Shown here in pieces: positions 34,589 to 44,058 of a stretch of DNA of 57,332 bases; the first letter of the stretch is position 1, and the number at the start of each line of letters is the position of its first letter. Source of the stretch: URNF01 sp045594105 (GTDB lineage Bacteria > Bacillota > Clostridia > Oscillospirales > Acutalibacteraceae); contig JAZNXY010000056.1 in the NCBI GenBank assembly GCA_045594105.1, positions 1 to 57,332 on the forward strand. The letters are read 5' to 3'. The notes below the pieces were generated by a model. That model made no database searches. It had not been told where the DNA came from and was given only the letters and a program-made list of their open reading frames with translations. The position numbers were made by a program, and so were the translations under genes.

Positions 34589-35533
34589 ATGTACAGAATC
34601 GGTATTGACCTTGGCGGCACCAACATCGTTGCAGGTGTGGTGGACGACAACTATGACATTGTAGCAACCGCAAAATGCAAGACCGCTTGCCCGCGTCCTG
34701 CAGAAGAAATTGTAGCGGATATGGCAAGGGTGGCAAAGGAAGCTGTTCAAAAAGCGGGCATTACCATGAAGGATGTTCGTGGTGTGGGTGTCGGTAGCCC
34801 CGGCACCTGTAACAAGGATACAGGCATTGTAGAGCGAGCAAACAACCTCGGCTTTGTCAATCTGCCGATGTGTCAAATGCTCGAAGAATTGCTTGGCGTT
34901 ACCGTGGCAATCGAAAATGATGCGAATGCGGCGGCACTCGGCGAATTTAAAGCAGGTGCGGCAAAAGGTGCTAACAGCTGCGTATGCATCACCCTCGGCA
35001 CCGGTGTCGGCGGTGGTGTCATTATCGACGGCAAGGTGTTTTCCGGCTCCAATTTCGCCGGTACCGAGCTCGGTCACACGGTCATCAACGTTGGTGGCGA
35101 GCCCTGCTCCTGCGGCAGAAAAGGTTGTTGGGAAGCGTATGCGTCTGCAACGGCCCTGGTACGTCAGACCCGTCGTGCGATGGAAGCCAATAAGGATAGC
35201 AAAATGTGGGACATCGCAGGTTCTCTTGAAAAGGTAGATGGCCGTACTGCATTTGATGCCATGCGTGCAGGGGATGCCGCAGGCACCGCTGTGGTAGATG
35301 CATACATTTACTACATTGCCGTTGGTCTTATTGATATGATCAACATTTTCCAACCCGACGTTTTGTGCGTAGGCGGCGGCATTTGTAAAGAAGGGGACAC
35401 CCTGCTCATACCGCTGAGAAAGTATATTGAAGCAGAACGCTACAGCCAGAACAGTGTAAAGCAAACGGCACTGTGCGTGGCGAAGCTCAGCAACGACGCA
35501 GGTGTGATCGGTGCGGCGTGTCTGATTGATTGA
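34589..35533 (+). CDS. glcK: ROK family glucokinase
   Basis: A 314-residue sugar kinase that phosphorylates glucose at C6. ROK features are the ATP-binding IGIDLGGTNIVAGVV at the N-terminus, GVGVGSPG, the catalytic ENDANAAALGE, LGTGVGGG, the EIGH-like TELGHT and the zinc motif CSCGRKGCWE. I choose the ATG at 34589 (TTTGGAGG upstream), as earlier in-frame ATGs lie inside hprK. Being next to hprK it fits a glycolytic cluster completed by pfkA at the far end. It could act on another hexose, but sequence favours glucokinase. Confidence 0.92.
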   Translation: MYRIGIDLGGTNIVAGVVDDNYDIVATAKCKTACPRPAEEIVADMARVAKEAVQKAGITMKDVRGVGVGSPGTCNKDTGIVERANNLGFVNLPMCQMLEELLGVTVAIENDANAAALGEFKAGAAKGANSCVCITLGTGVGGGVIIDGKVFSGSNFAGTELGHTVINVGGEPCSCGRKGCWEAYASATALVRQTRRAMEANKDSKMWDIAGSLEKVDGRTAFDAMRAGDAAGTAVVDAYIYYIAVGLIDMINIFQPDVLCVGGGICKEGDTLLIPLRKYIEAERYSQNSVKQTALCVAKLSNDAGVIGAACLID

Positions 35534-35552
35534 TTTTGAAAGGATGACTGTT

Positions 35553-36461
35553 TTGCAGATAGATCGTTTGGTGGCATTGGCCGAAAACGAGGGCTTTCGT
35601 GTGCAACGGCAGCTGCCGTTGGCACCGCTGACCACCTTCCGCATCGGTGGCCCTGCGGATGTGTTTGTAACGGTACCCGACGGCAAGGCAGCAGCAAAGC
35701 TGGTGGGTTTTTGCCGTGAAACCGAGACCCCCGCTTTTTTGCTGGGTAACGGCTCTAATCTGCTGATTGGTGATAAGGGAATCCGTGGTGTCACCTGGCA
35801 GTTTGACCCGAAATGTGCCGCATGTGCGGTGGAGGATACGGTGATTACCTGTGACGCAGGTATGTCGCTTTCCCGTGTATGTACGATAGCAAGGGAGCAT
35901 GCATTGACCGGTCTCGAGTTTGCGTTTGGCATTCCCGGCACGGTAGGCGGCGCACTGTATATGAATGCGGGTGCTTACGGCGGTGAAATGGTCCAGGTGG
36001 TACAATCCGCCGAGGTGTTGCATCCTGACGGCACTTTAGAAACGGTAGACCCGGCGGATATGGCACTCTCCTATCGTCATAGTGTGTTTATGGAAACGGG
36101 GGATATCATCACCCGTATAACTATAGTTTTACAGCACGGTGATGAGAAGGCCATTCGTGAAAAAATGCAGGAGCTGATGGACCGCCGTCGTGACAAGCAG
36201 CCCCTCGAATACCCGAGTGCAGGCAGCTTTTTCAAGCGGCCGACGGGACATTTTGCAGGTGCACTGATTGAACAGTGTGGGCTGAAAGGATTTACGGTGG
36301 GCGGTGCCGCTGTCAGCGAAAAGCACGCAGGATTTGTTGTGAACAAAGGCGGTGCTACTGCCGCAGATATCTGTTCTCTGTCTGAGCAGGTGATCGCAAA
36401 AGTAAAACAGGAGACGGGCGTGACTATGCAGCCCGAAGTACGGTTTGTGGGTGAGTTTTAG
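35553..36461 (+). CDS. murB: UDP-N-acetylenolpyruvoylglucosamine reductase
   Basis: FAD enzyme reducing UDP-GlcNAc-enolpyruvate to UDP-MurNAc in peptidoglycan synthesis. About 302 residues of the short (type II) MurB form: PLAPLTTFRIGGPAD, LLGNGSNLLIGDKG, GIPGTVGGALYMNAGAYGGE, the catalytic serine in YPSAGSFFKRP and a C-terminal Glu in QPEVRFVG. The start is uncertain. ATG 35544 has no spaced ribosome site, whereas TTG 35553 sits nine bases after AAAGGA, so I use TTG. Confidence 0.94.
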   Translation: MQIDRLVALAENEGFRVQRQLPLAPLTTFRIGGPADVFVTVPDGKAAAKLVGFCRETETPAFLLGNGSNLLIGDKGIRGVTWQFDPKCAACAVEDTVITCDAGMSLSRVCTIAREHALTGLEFAFGIPGTVGGALYMNAGAYGGEMVQVVQSAEVLHPDGTLETVDPADMALSYRHSVFMETGDIITRITIVLQHGDEKAIREKMQELMDRRRDKQPLEYPSAGSFFKRPTGHFAGALIEQCGLKGFTVGGAAVSEKHAGFVVNKGGATAADICSLSEQVIAKVKQETGVTMQPEVRFVGEF

Positions 36462-36464
36462 TAT

Positions 36465-37325
36465 ATGGATTTTACAATTGTAACAGGTTTATCCGGTGCG
36501 GGAAAATCACGTATCATGGATGCGTTTGAAGATATCGGCTACTATTGTGTGGATAATCTGCCGCCGATTTTGCTGGCACAGTTTGCACGGCTGTTTGCGG
36601 ATAAGCACGGAGAGACCGAAAAGGTTGCTTTGGCGGTAGACTCCCGTGGTGCTACCGATATCGGAGATTTTGAGCAAGGTCTGGAGGGGATGCGGGCACA
36701 GGACATTTCCTTCCGTATCGTATTTTTAGAGTGCGAGGATAATGTGCTTGTCAAACGGTATAAAGAGACCCGCAGACGTCATCCGCTTACCGAAATCGGA
36801 GACACCTCGATTACACAGGCGATTGAGCGTGAACGCAAGATGCTGCGCAATATGAAGGCGACTGCGGATTATATTATCGATACCTCCCGTTTGACCACGG
36901 CACAGATGCGGGAGCACGTTGTAAAGATGTTTACGGACAATCCCGACAGTGTGATGCCGGTACAGTGTATGTCTTTTGGCTTCAAATACGGTGCGCCGCT
37001 TGAGGCGGATCTTGTATTAGACGTCCGCTGCTTCCGTAACCCGTTTTACGTTGAGGAATTGAAGCAAAAAACAGGGCTGGATAAGGAAGTCAGGGATTTT
37101 GTGCTTAACAGCGATGCCTCCCGGGGCTTTGAGGAGCATCTTTTCGGCCTTGTGGATTATATGCTGCCGCTGTATCGCAACGAAGGCAAAAGCCAATTGG
37201 TGATTGCGATTGGATGCACGGGCGGTAAGCACCGTTCGGTTACCTTTACCGAACGATTGGCTGAGCATCTGAAAAAAGATAATGTTCCGGTGATTGTTAA
37301 CCATCGGGATATAAAGAAAGCATAA
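36465..37325 (+). CDS. rapZ: RNase adapter protein RapZ (UPF0042 nucleotide-binding protein)
   Basis: A 286-residue RapZ/YvcJ-type protein. The N-terminal P-loop is GLSGAGKS (8-15), followed by DNLPPILLAQF and VDSRG. The C-terminal block is FGFKYGAPLEADLVLDVRCFRNPFY and IGCTGGKHRSVTFTERL. In enterobacteria RapZ senses glucosamine 6-phosphate and guides RNase E; in Bacillota its role is less clear (YvcJ). It starts three bases after murB. In many Bacillota rapZ, yvcK and whiA are adjacent; here yvcK is absent and a broken glycosidase gene takes its place. Confidence 0.95.
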   Translation: MDFTIVTGLSGAGKSRIMDAFEDIGYYCVDNLPPILLAQFARLFADKHGETEKVALAVDSRGATDIGDFEQGLEGMRAQDISFRIVFLECEDNVLVKRYKETRRRHPLTEIGDTSITQAIERERKMLRNMKATADYIIDTSRLTTAQMREHVVKMFTDNPDSVMPVQCMSFGFKYGAPLEADLVLDVRCFRNPFYVEELKQKTGLDKEVRDFVLNSDASRGFEEHLFGLVDYMLPLYRNEGKSQLVIAIGCTGGKHRSVTFTERLAEHLKKDNVPVIVNHRDIKKA

Positions 37326-37337
37326 GGAGAGAGCACT

Positions 37338-38499
37338 ATGTTGACCGAAAAAATTGGAAGCATATTATGACAGCTTAACCGACGATGAAAAGCTCGGCGA
37401 GCTGTTACAGTTGAGTATTTCGTTCTTTGGTGTGGACTGTATGGTGACGGGTGACAACCAAACCTTCCCCAAAGATGTTATTGAGCATGCAGGCACACTT
37501 ATCAGTAATGCAAAAACCGGTTCGAAAAAGAACCGTGCCATTCAGGAAGAGCATATGAAGCACAGCAAGGTTCCGTTGCTCTTTATGGGTGATATCGTCA
37601 GTGGCTTTGCGGTTGCGTATCCGTTGCCTTTGGCACAAGCGGGTACGTTTGACCCTGATTTTGTCAAGAAAATTGCACGTGAAACCGCCAAAGCCGCCAA
37701 AAAAGCGGATACGGTTGTGTTGATGATCGGCGAACACTGGTTGCAAAGCGGCGAATCCGCCTCCCGTGCAGACATTGTTGTACCCGATATTCAGATGGAT
37801 TTGTTCCGTGAAATTTATGCGGTCAATAAAAACATCGTAGCGGTGGTGTTTGCCGGCAGACCGCTGGATTTGCGTGAGGTGAAGAAGCTGTCTAAAGCTA
37901 TCCTCTTTGCCTGGATGCCGGGCGATGCCACCAGTGACGGTTTGGCAAATCTGTTGACCGGTAAAGCGGTACCCTCCGCAAAATTGGCTATGAGCATGCC
38001 GTACCACGTGGCACAGTGCCCGTTGCATTACGACCTGTACCCGACGGGCCATCCGTCCAAAGGCAACGGACATCGTTTCTCTTCCCGCTACGTGGACATT
38101 CCGAATAAACCGCTGTATCCGTTTGGCTACGGTTTATCCTATACGAAGTTTACATACTCCGATATTACCGCATCCGCTGAAAGCATGACTGCGGATGAGA
38201 CGATCAAACTGTCGGTCACCGTTACCAATGACGGCGAATTTGACGGTGATGAAATCGTACAGCTCTATTTGTGGGATATGGAGGCAACACGTGTGTCCCG
38301 TCCGTTGCGTGAGCTGAAAGATTTCAAACGTATTTCGCTGAAAAAAGGTGAGAGCAAAGAGGTTACGTTTGAAATCACCGAAGAAATGCTGCGTTTCTTA
38401 AATTACGACGGTGAGATCAAATCCGAGCCGGGCAGATTTACCGCTTACATTGGCGAAAGCTCCGCTACCGACAGAAAAGTTGTGTTTACCTTAAAATAA
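37338..38499 (+). pseudogene. GH3 beta-glucosidase remnant with frameshift and internal deletion
   Basis: The natural start appears to be ATG 37338 with GGAGAG upstream, reading MLTEK; one extra base in the A-run at 37348-37353 breaks the frame, which resumes at 37354 as LEAYYDSLTDDEKLGELLQL. GH3 N-terminal sequence runs to VPLLFMGDIVSGFAVAYPLPLAQAGTFDP. It then passes at about 37690 directly into the GH3 C-terminal domain (ADTVVLMIGEHWLQSGE, LFAWMPGD) and fibronectin-like end (PFGYGLSYTKFTY). Most of the barrel, including the catalytic aspartate, is missing: about 380 residues instead of over 700. A repeated CCGCCAAA (37685-37692 and 37694-37701) marks the junction. Not an active glucosidase; a translated shortened product from the TTG is possible. 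Confidence 0.75.
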
Positions 38500-38516
38500 C
38501 AGGAAGGAGGGCGGAT

Positions 38517-39422
38517 ATGTCCTTTTCGGCAGATGTAAAAAATGAATTGGCGGAAATCCGCCCTCAAAAGGGATGCTGCCTTGCCGCACAATGCTATGGT
38601 ATGCTGGAGTTTGCCCATGCGTACTGCGGTGCAGAGGTATCCCTGCAGACCGAACACGCAGGGGTAGCGGCGGTATACAGTGCGATTTTAAAAGAGTGCT
38701 GTCTGATTCCTGCCCCTACTGTACAGGTTAAAAAACGTCGTGGCGACTTTTTCTGTGTAGCTGTCGAGGAGCCATGGGCACGCGCACGGACATTGGAGCG
38801 ATACGGGCATACCGCAAAGGACAGCTCGGTGCGTATGAATCGTGCGAACATCGATTGTGATGGCTGTTCTGCCGCTTTGCTGCGCGGTGCTTTTCTGGTG
38901 TGCGGTGCGGTGAGCAATCCCGAAACGGCGTATCATCTGGAGTTCAGTGTGCCATACTATAATCTCAGCAAGGATTTGCTGGCGTTGTTGCGTGAATTGG
39001 ATTTTTCCGCAAAATACGTGTGCCGAAAGGGCACCCACGTCATTTACTTGAAAGAAAGCGAGCAGATAGCCGATTGCCTTACCTTGATGGGCGCACAGAG
39101 TGCTGCTCTGGAGGTTATGGGTGCCAAGGTTATCAAAAGCATCCGTAATGATGTCAACCGTGCCAATAACTGTGAAACTGCCAACATTGACAAAACGGTG
39201 GCGGCGGCAGGGGTGCATATTCAAGCGATTATGCGTCTGGAACAGGCAGGGGCGTTGGGCAGTCTGCCCGAGAGCTTACAAAAAATTGCACAGCTCAGGT
39301 ACGATAACCCTGAAATGAGCTTGCGGGAGTTGGCGGAGCTGTGTGATCCGCCGCTTACCCGCAGCGGATTGAATCACCGCTTGCAGAGAATCCTGGAGGC
39401 GGCGGAAAAACTGAAAGATTAG
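38517..39422 (+). CDS. whiA: DNA-binding protein WhiA
   Basis: A 301-residue WhiA, a conserved Gram-positive protein combining a LAGLIDADG homing-endonuclease-like N-terminal region with a C-terminal helix-turn-helix. It affects cell division and chromosome segregation in Bacillus and sporulation in Streptomyces. Visible are SFSADVKNELAEIRP at the start, LLRGAFLVCGAVSNPETAYHLEF in the middle, NDVNRANNCETANIDKTVAAA, and the HTH end MSLRELAELCDPPLTRSGLNHRL. A strong ribosome site (AGGAAGGAGGG) precedes the ATG. Confidence 0.96.
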   Translation: MSFSADVKNELAEIRPQKGCCLAAQCYGMLEFAHAYCGAEVSLQTEHAGVAAVYSAILKECCLIPAPTVQVKKRRGDFFCVAVEEPWARARTLERYGHTAKDSSVRMNRANIDCDGCSAALLRGAFLVCGAVSNPETAYHLEFSVPYYNLSKDLLALLRELDFSAKYVCRKGTHVIYLKESEQIADCLTLMGAQSAALEVMGAKVIKSIRNDVNRANNCETANIDKTVAAAGVHIQAIMRLEQAGALGSLPESLQKIAQLRYDNPEMSLRELAELCDPPLTRSGLNHRLQRILEAAEKLKD

Positions 39423-39432
39423 AGGAATCGGT

Positions 39433-42400
39433 ATGGCGTTTGCACATTTGCATTTGCATAGTGAATACAGTCTCCTTGACGGCGCATGTCGCATCGAGGG
39501 GATTGTTTCACGTGCCGTCGCATTGGGGCAAAGCGCCGTAGCCATTACCGACCACGGCGTGATGTACGGCGTGGTCGATTTTTATAAAGCCGCTAAAAAG
39601 GCGGGCATACGGCCGATTATCGGTTGTGAGGTGTACGTGGCGGCACGTACCCGCTTTGATAAGGTACACGGCACCGACAGCGAAAGCTGTCACCTGATTT
39701 TGCTGTGTGAAAATGAGACGGGGTATTACAATTTACTGAAACTGGTATCCGCTGCATTTACAGAGGGCTTTTATAGCCGTCCACGTGTGGATCATACGTT
39801 GTTAGAGCAGTACCATGAAGGCCTCATTGCACTGTCTGCGTGTCTTGCAGGTGAAATACCACGTGCTTTGTCAGCGGGAAATTATGAAAATGCCAAACGG
39901 CTTGCTACCTATTATGCCGGTGTGTTTGGCAAGGATAATTTCTTCCTGGAGCTGCAGGACCACGGTATAGATGCACAAAAAACGGTCAATGCAGGACTCA
40001 AACGCCTGTCACGAGAGCTGGGTATTGGCCTTGTCGCAACCAATGACGTGCATTATCTCACCAAAGAGGATGCACAGATGCAAAAAATACTGATGTGTAT
40101 TCAGACGGGTACGACCGTTCTGGAGCCGTCGCCCTTTGCCTTTGAAACAGACGAATTTTATCTGAAAAGTGAAGAAGAAATGCGGACACTGTTCAGTGAT
40201 ACGCCCGAAGCGATAGATAACACCGCACGTATTGCGGCACGGTGTCAATTTGATTTCACCTTTGGCGATCTGAAGCTACCCGCCTTTGATGCGCCGGGCG
40301 GTGACAGCAATGCCTATCTTGAGAAGCTGTGCAAAGAGGGACTGGTTCGTCGCTACGGCAGCTCACTTCCCGAGGGTGCGGTGCAACGGTTGGAATATGA
40401 ATTGTCGGTTATTCGTAAAATGGGGTATGCCGATTACTTCCTGATTGTTGCCGATTATGTCAACTATGCCAAAAGCCATGATATTCCCGTAGGTCCCGGT
40501 CGTGGCTCGGGTGCGGGCAGCTTGTGTGCATATTGTGTCGGCATTACCGAAATCGACCCCTTAAAATATAATTTGTTGTTTGAACGCTTCTTAAACCCCG
40601 AACGTGTCAGTATGCCCGACTTTGACGTGGATTTCTGTACCGAAAAACGGGGCCAGGTGATTGATTACGTGATTTCCAAATACGGTGCAGACAGGGTAGC
40701 ACAGATTATCACCTTCGGTACGTTGGCGGCAAAGGCGGCAGTCAGAGATGTGGCACGTGCCATGGCGGTGCCGTATAGCGTTGCCGACCGTATTGCAAAA
40801 TTGATTCCGCACGGCCTGAATGTCACTCTGGAAAGTGCGTTACAGGCGAGCGAGAAGTTTCGTGCCGCCGTAGAAGAGGACGAGCAGGTAGCACGTGTGG
40901 TGGAAATGGCACGTCGCTTAGAAGGTATGCCACGCAATGCCTCTACCCATGCGGCAGGTGTTGTGATAGCCCCTCGCCCCGTCAATGAGTATGTACCGCT
41001 GTGTGTCAACAGAGAGGCGGTAGCGACCCAGTTCCCCATGCATAACCTGGAAGAGCTCGGTGTTCTTAAAATGGACTTTTTGGGGTTGCGTAACCTAACG
41101 GTTATCGCCGCTGCCGAAAAGATGATTCGTGAGAAGGATATGGCTTTTCGTGTGGACAGCATACCGCTGGATGAACTGCGTGTGTATGCCATGCTGACTG
41201 CAGGCAACAGTGACGGCGTGTTCCAAATGGAATCGGCAGGGTTAAAACGGGTGCTGATGAACTTAAAACCCACTCGTTTTGAAGATTTGATTGCGGTTAT
41301 TTCTCTGTATCGTCCCGGTCCTATGGACTCTATTCCAAAATACATCTATAACCGACATCATCCGGAGGCGGTACGGTACGCACATCCGTTGTTAAAGCCA
41401 ATTTTAGAGGTTACCTTCGGCTGTGTCGTGTATCAGGAACAGGTTATGGAGATTTTTCGCTCGTTGGCGGGTTATTCCTTTGGCCGTGCGGATGTGGTGC
41501 GTCGTGCCATGGCAAAGAAAAAGCACGATGTTATGGAAAAAGAGCGTGCAATCTTTATAAACGGTCTGACCGAAGCAGACGGCACGGTGACGGTGGAGGG
41601 CTGTGTCCGTCGTGGTGTTTCTGCCAAGGTGGCAAATGATATTTTTGATGAGATGTCCGCCTTTGCTTCTTATGCCTTTAATAAAAGCCACGCCGCTGCG
41701 TATGCACTGGTGGCCTATCAGACGGCATATTTGAAAGCGTTGTATCCGCGTGAATATATGGCGGCACTGATGAGCAGTGTGCTCGGCAGCGATAAGGTTG
41801 TGAGCTACATCCGTGAAAGTGAACGGATGGGCATTAAGGTGCTGCCGCCGCATATCAATCATAGTGTCGCAGAGTTTGCACCCGAGGGCGAAAATATCCG
41901 TTTCGGGTTGCTGGCAATGAAAAATATCGGTCGTGGCTTTGTGCAGGAGCTGATTCATTTACGTGAACGTGACGGCATGTTCGTTTCTTTCTATGATTTT
42001 TGCGAACGTATGGTGGCGGTCAAGGAGTTTAACCGTCCTGCTTTAGACAGCATGATCCGATGCGGTGCTTTAGACGGCTTGGATGCCAATCGCAGACAGA
42101 TGCTGCAGGTGGCACCTGCACTGGTTTCGCAACTGGAAGAAAAGGAGCATCGCCAGGTGGATGGTCAGGTGGGCTTCTTTGAGGTTGGTGAGGATACCTC
42201 TCCAGTGGCATTACCGAAATTGGAGGAGCTGCCGCTTGCCGAATTGCTGAAAATGGAATACGAAGTAGCAGGCATGTATTTATCGGGTCATCCGATGACA
42301 CCGTATGCAGCTTGGTATAAAACCAGACACATTATCCGTACCGACCGCTTGCTTGCACGTGCGGAGGAGAATGCGGATGAGTTAGACGGCTCTACGGTGA

Positions 42401-42903
42401 CGGTGGCAGGTCTCGTGAGCAGTGTGCGTGAGCAAAACACCAAGACGGGTGCGAAAATGGCATACTGCCGCATAGAGGATTTGTACGGTGCGGTGGAAAC
42501 GGTGGTGTTCCCTAAAACGTTGTCGCAGTACAGTGACCTTTTACAGTCGGGCAGTATTGTACAGCTGCGAGGTCGTGTAGATGTGGGCGAGGACGGCATG
42601 CCGAAGCTGTTGTGTGAGCAGGTGGCAGCGTTGCCTGCAAAGCCGCCCGAAGAGACGGTGTCGCAACCTGCCAAGAAGGTAGCGCCCGGCTTGTACCTTC
42701 GTCTGAAGGGCGAGGATACACCCCAATATAGACAGGTGTTGCGACTCTTGCGTGTGTTTGAAGGAAAAGACGATGTGTTTATTCACTTTACGCAAACTTC
42801 AAAGACTGTAAAAATGGGCGAAAAGTACCGTATAATGCGTAATCCTGTTTTGCTGCAGGAGCTTGTACGCCTGTTGGGCGAGGAAAACGTAAAATCTGTA
42901 TAA
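39433..42903 (+). CDS. dnaE: DNA polymerase III alpha subunit DnaE
   Basis: Replicative or lagging-strand primer-extending polymerase of 1156 residues (the C-family DnaE type, not PolC). It has an N-terminal PHP domain (HLHLHSEYSLLDGACRI, AITDHGVMYG), palm and catalytic region (PGRGSGAGSLCAYC; PDFDVDFCTEKR with catalytic aspartates), LYRPGPMDSIP, the helix-hairpin-helix region and a C-terminal OB-fold (VTVAGLVSSVREQNTKTGAKMAYCRIED). No exonuclease domain. Genomes of this group also carry polC, which is not in the window. The start follows whiA by ten bases. Confidence 0.97.
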   Translation: MAFAHLHLHSEYSLLDGACRIEGIVSRAVALGQSAVAITDHGVMYGVVDFYKAAKKAGIRPIIGCEVYVAARTRFDKVHGTDSESCHLILLCENETGYYNLLKLVSAAFTEGFYSRPRVDHTLLEQYHEGLIALSACLAGEIPRALSAGNYENAKRLATYYAGVFGKDNFFLELQDHGIDAQKTVNAGLKRLSRELGIGLVATNDVHYLTKEDAQMQKILMCIQTGTTVLEPSPFAFETDEFYLKSEEEMRTLFSDTPEAIDNTARIAARCQFDFTFGDLKLPAFDAPGGDSNAYLEKLCKEGLVRRYGSSLPEGAVQRLEYELSVIRKMGYADYFLIVADYVNYAKSHDIPVGPGRGSGAGSLCAYCVGITEIDPLKYNLLFERFLNPERVSMPDFDVDFCTEKRGQVIDYVISKYGADRVAQIITFGTLAAKAAVRDVARAMAVPYSVADRIAKLIPHGLNVTLESALQASEKFRAAVEEDEQVARVVEMARRLEGMPRNASTHAAGVVIAPRPVNEYVPLCVNREAVATQFPMHNLEELGVLKMDFLGLRNLTVIAAAEKMIREKDMAFRVDSIPLDELRVYAMLTAGNSDGVFQMESAGLKRVLMNLKPTRFEDLIAVISLYRPGPMDSIPKYIYNRHHPEAVRYAHPLLKPILEVTFGCVVYQEQVMEIFRSLAGYSFGRADVVRRAMAKKKHDVMEKERAIFINGLTEADGTVTVEGCVRRGVSAKVANDIFDEMSAFASYAFNKSHAAAYALVAYQTAYLKALYPREYMAALMSSVLGSDKVVSYIRESERMGIKVLPPHINHSVAEFAPEGENIRFGLLAMKNIGRGFVQELIHLRERDGMFVSFYDFCERMVAVKEFNRPALDSMIRCGALDGLDANRRQMLQVAPALVSQLEEKEHRQVDGQVGFFEVGEDTSPVALPKLEELPLAELLKMEYEVAGMYLSGHPMTPYAAWYKTRHIIRTDRLLARAEENADELDGSTVTVAGLVSSVREQNTKTGAKMAYCRIEDLYGAVETVVFPKTLSQYSDLLQSGSIVQLRGRVDVGEDGMPKLLCEQVAALPAKPPEETVSQPAKKVAPGLYLRLKGEDTPQYRQVLRLLRVFEGKDDVFIHFTQTSKTVKMGEKYRIMRNPVLLQELVRLLGEENVKSV

Positions 42904-42946
42904 TTGCACAAAATATGAAAAAATGTTGCAAAGATAGAAAAAGGAC

Positions 42947-42975
42947 TTGCTATTTGAAGAATCTTTCAGTATAAT
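42947..42975 (+). promoter_or_regulatory. Promoter of pfkA
   Basis: TTGCTA (42947-42952) and TATAAT (42970-42975) are 17 bp apart, about 57 bp before pfkA. No terminator is visible between dnaE and this promoter, so read-through is possible. Confidence 0.75.
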
Positions 42976-43031
42976 ATATATTCCGATATAGGAGTAAACT
43001 GTAAGGCAGTTGTATATAGGAGGATGTTCCA

Positions 43032-43997
43032 ATGAAAAAGATTGCTGTTTTGACAAGTGGCGGCGACGCACCGGGCATGAACGCTGCGATTCGTGCGGTG
43101 GTACGTGCAGCTTTGTATAAAGGTATGGAAGTTGTCGGTGTTGTTCGCGGCTATGCAGGTCTTATGAGTGGTGATTTTATACCGATGACATTGCGTAGTG
43201 TGTCGGATATCCTGCATCGTGGCGGGACCTTCCTCTACAGTGCTCGTTGTCCTGAATTTAAGGAAGAAGCGGGTGTTATGAGAGCGGTAGAAACCTGCCG
43301 TGCCAATGACATTGAGGGTGTTGTGGTTATCGGCGGAGACGGCTCTTTCCGTGGTGCACAGGATTTGTCCCGTCACGGTATTCCGTGCGTAGGCATTCCC
43401 GGCACGATTGATAACGATATTGCTTGCTGTGAACAGACCATTGGGTATGACACTGCACTGAACACCTGTATGGAGTTGATTGATAAGCTGCGTGATACGT
43501 CGCAGTCTCACGACCGTTGTTCGGTAGTAGAGGTAATGGGTCGTCATGCCGGCTATATCGCATTGAATGTGGGTATTGCTTGCGGTGCCACCAGCATTTT
43601 GGTGCCCGAATTTGAATACGATTTTGAACGTGATGTGCTGGATCGTATCCGCAAGACCGCCGCAACCGGTAAAAAGCACTTTATCATTGTGGTTGCAGAA
43701 GGCGTTGAGCAGAAGGTCACGAAGATTGCACAGCTTGTGGAAGAAGCTACCGGTATTGAAACCCGTGCTACCATTCTCGGTCACGTGCAGAGAGGCGGCT
43801 CGCCGTCCTTGACCGACCGTGTGCTTGCCAGCCGTATGGGCTATGAGGCGGTACGGTTGTTGGAGGAAGGCAAGAGCAATCGTGTTGTGGCGATTCAGAA
43901 TGATAACCTTGTGGACTTCGACATTGAAGATGCACTGCGTATGAAGAAAACGTTGGATATTTCTTTGTACGAGATGGCACATGAAATTTCTATTTAA
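43032..43997 (+). CDS. pfkA: ATP-dependent 6-phosphofructokinase
   Basis: Phosphorylates fructose 6-phosphate, the committed step of glycolysis. The 321 residues match the bacterial ATP-PFK: SGGDAPGMNAAIRA (9-22), VIGGDGSFRGAQ (ATP site, with glycine after GGD as in ATP-dependent forms), the catalytic PGTIDNDI, MGRHAGYIAL, and GHVQRGGSPSLTDR. It carries its own promoter, an AGGAGG-type ribosome site and a clear terminator. Confidence 0.97.
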   Translation: MKKIAVLTSGGDAPGMNAAIRAVVRAALYKGMEVVGVVRGYAGLMSGDFIPMTLRSVSDILHRGGTFLYSARCPEFKEEAGVMRAVETCRANDIEGVVVIGGDGSFRGAQDLSRHGIPCVGIPGTIDNDIACCEQTIGYDTALNTCMELIDKLRDTSQSHDRCSVVEVMGRHAGYIALNVGIACGATSILVPEFEYDFERDVLDRIRKTAATGKKHFIIVVAEGVEQKVTKIAQLVEEATGIETRATILGHVQRGGSPSLTDRVLASRMGYEAVRLLEEGKSNRVVAIQNDNLVDFDIEDALRMKKTLDISLYEMAHEISI

Positions 43998-44008
43998 CTA
44001 CTGATTTG

Positions 44009-44045
44009 AAAACAGCAACCAAACCCCTTGGTTGCTGTTTTTTTG
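44009..44045 (+). terminator. Terminator of pfkA
   Basis: A 14-bp stem (44009-44022 with 44028-44041), loop ACCCC, followed by T residues. The next gene's ribosome site GAAAGG comes directly after it. Confidence 0.85.
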
Positions 44046-44058
44046 AAAGGGCGGTGTC

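Noticed and set aside
34421..35941. A 506-codon open frame on the minus strand over glcK and murB
   Set aside because: It lies entirely antisense to two clear genes, has no ribosome site and its sequence shows low-complexity Cys/Thr/His bias typical of antisense frames.
42966..43982. A 338-codon minus-strand open frame over pfkA
   Set aside because: Antisense shadow of a certain gene; it also spans the pfkA promoter.
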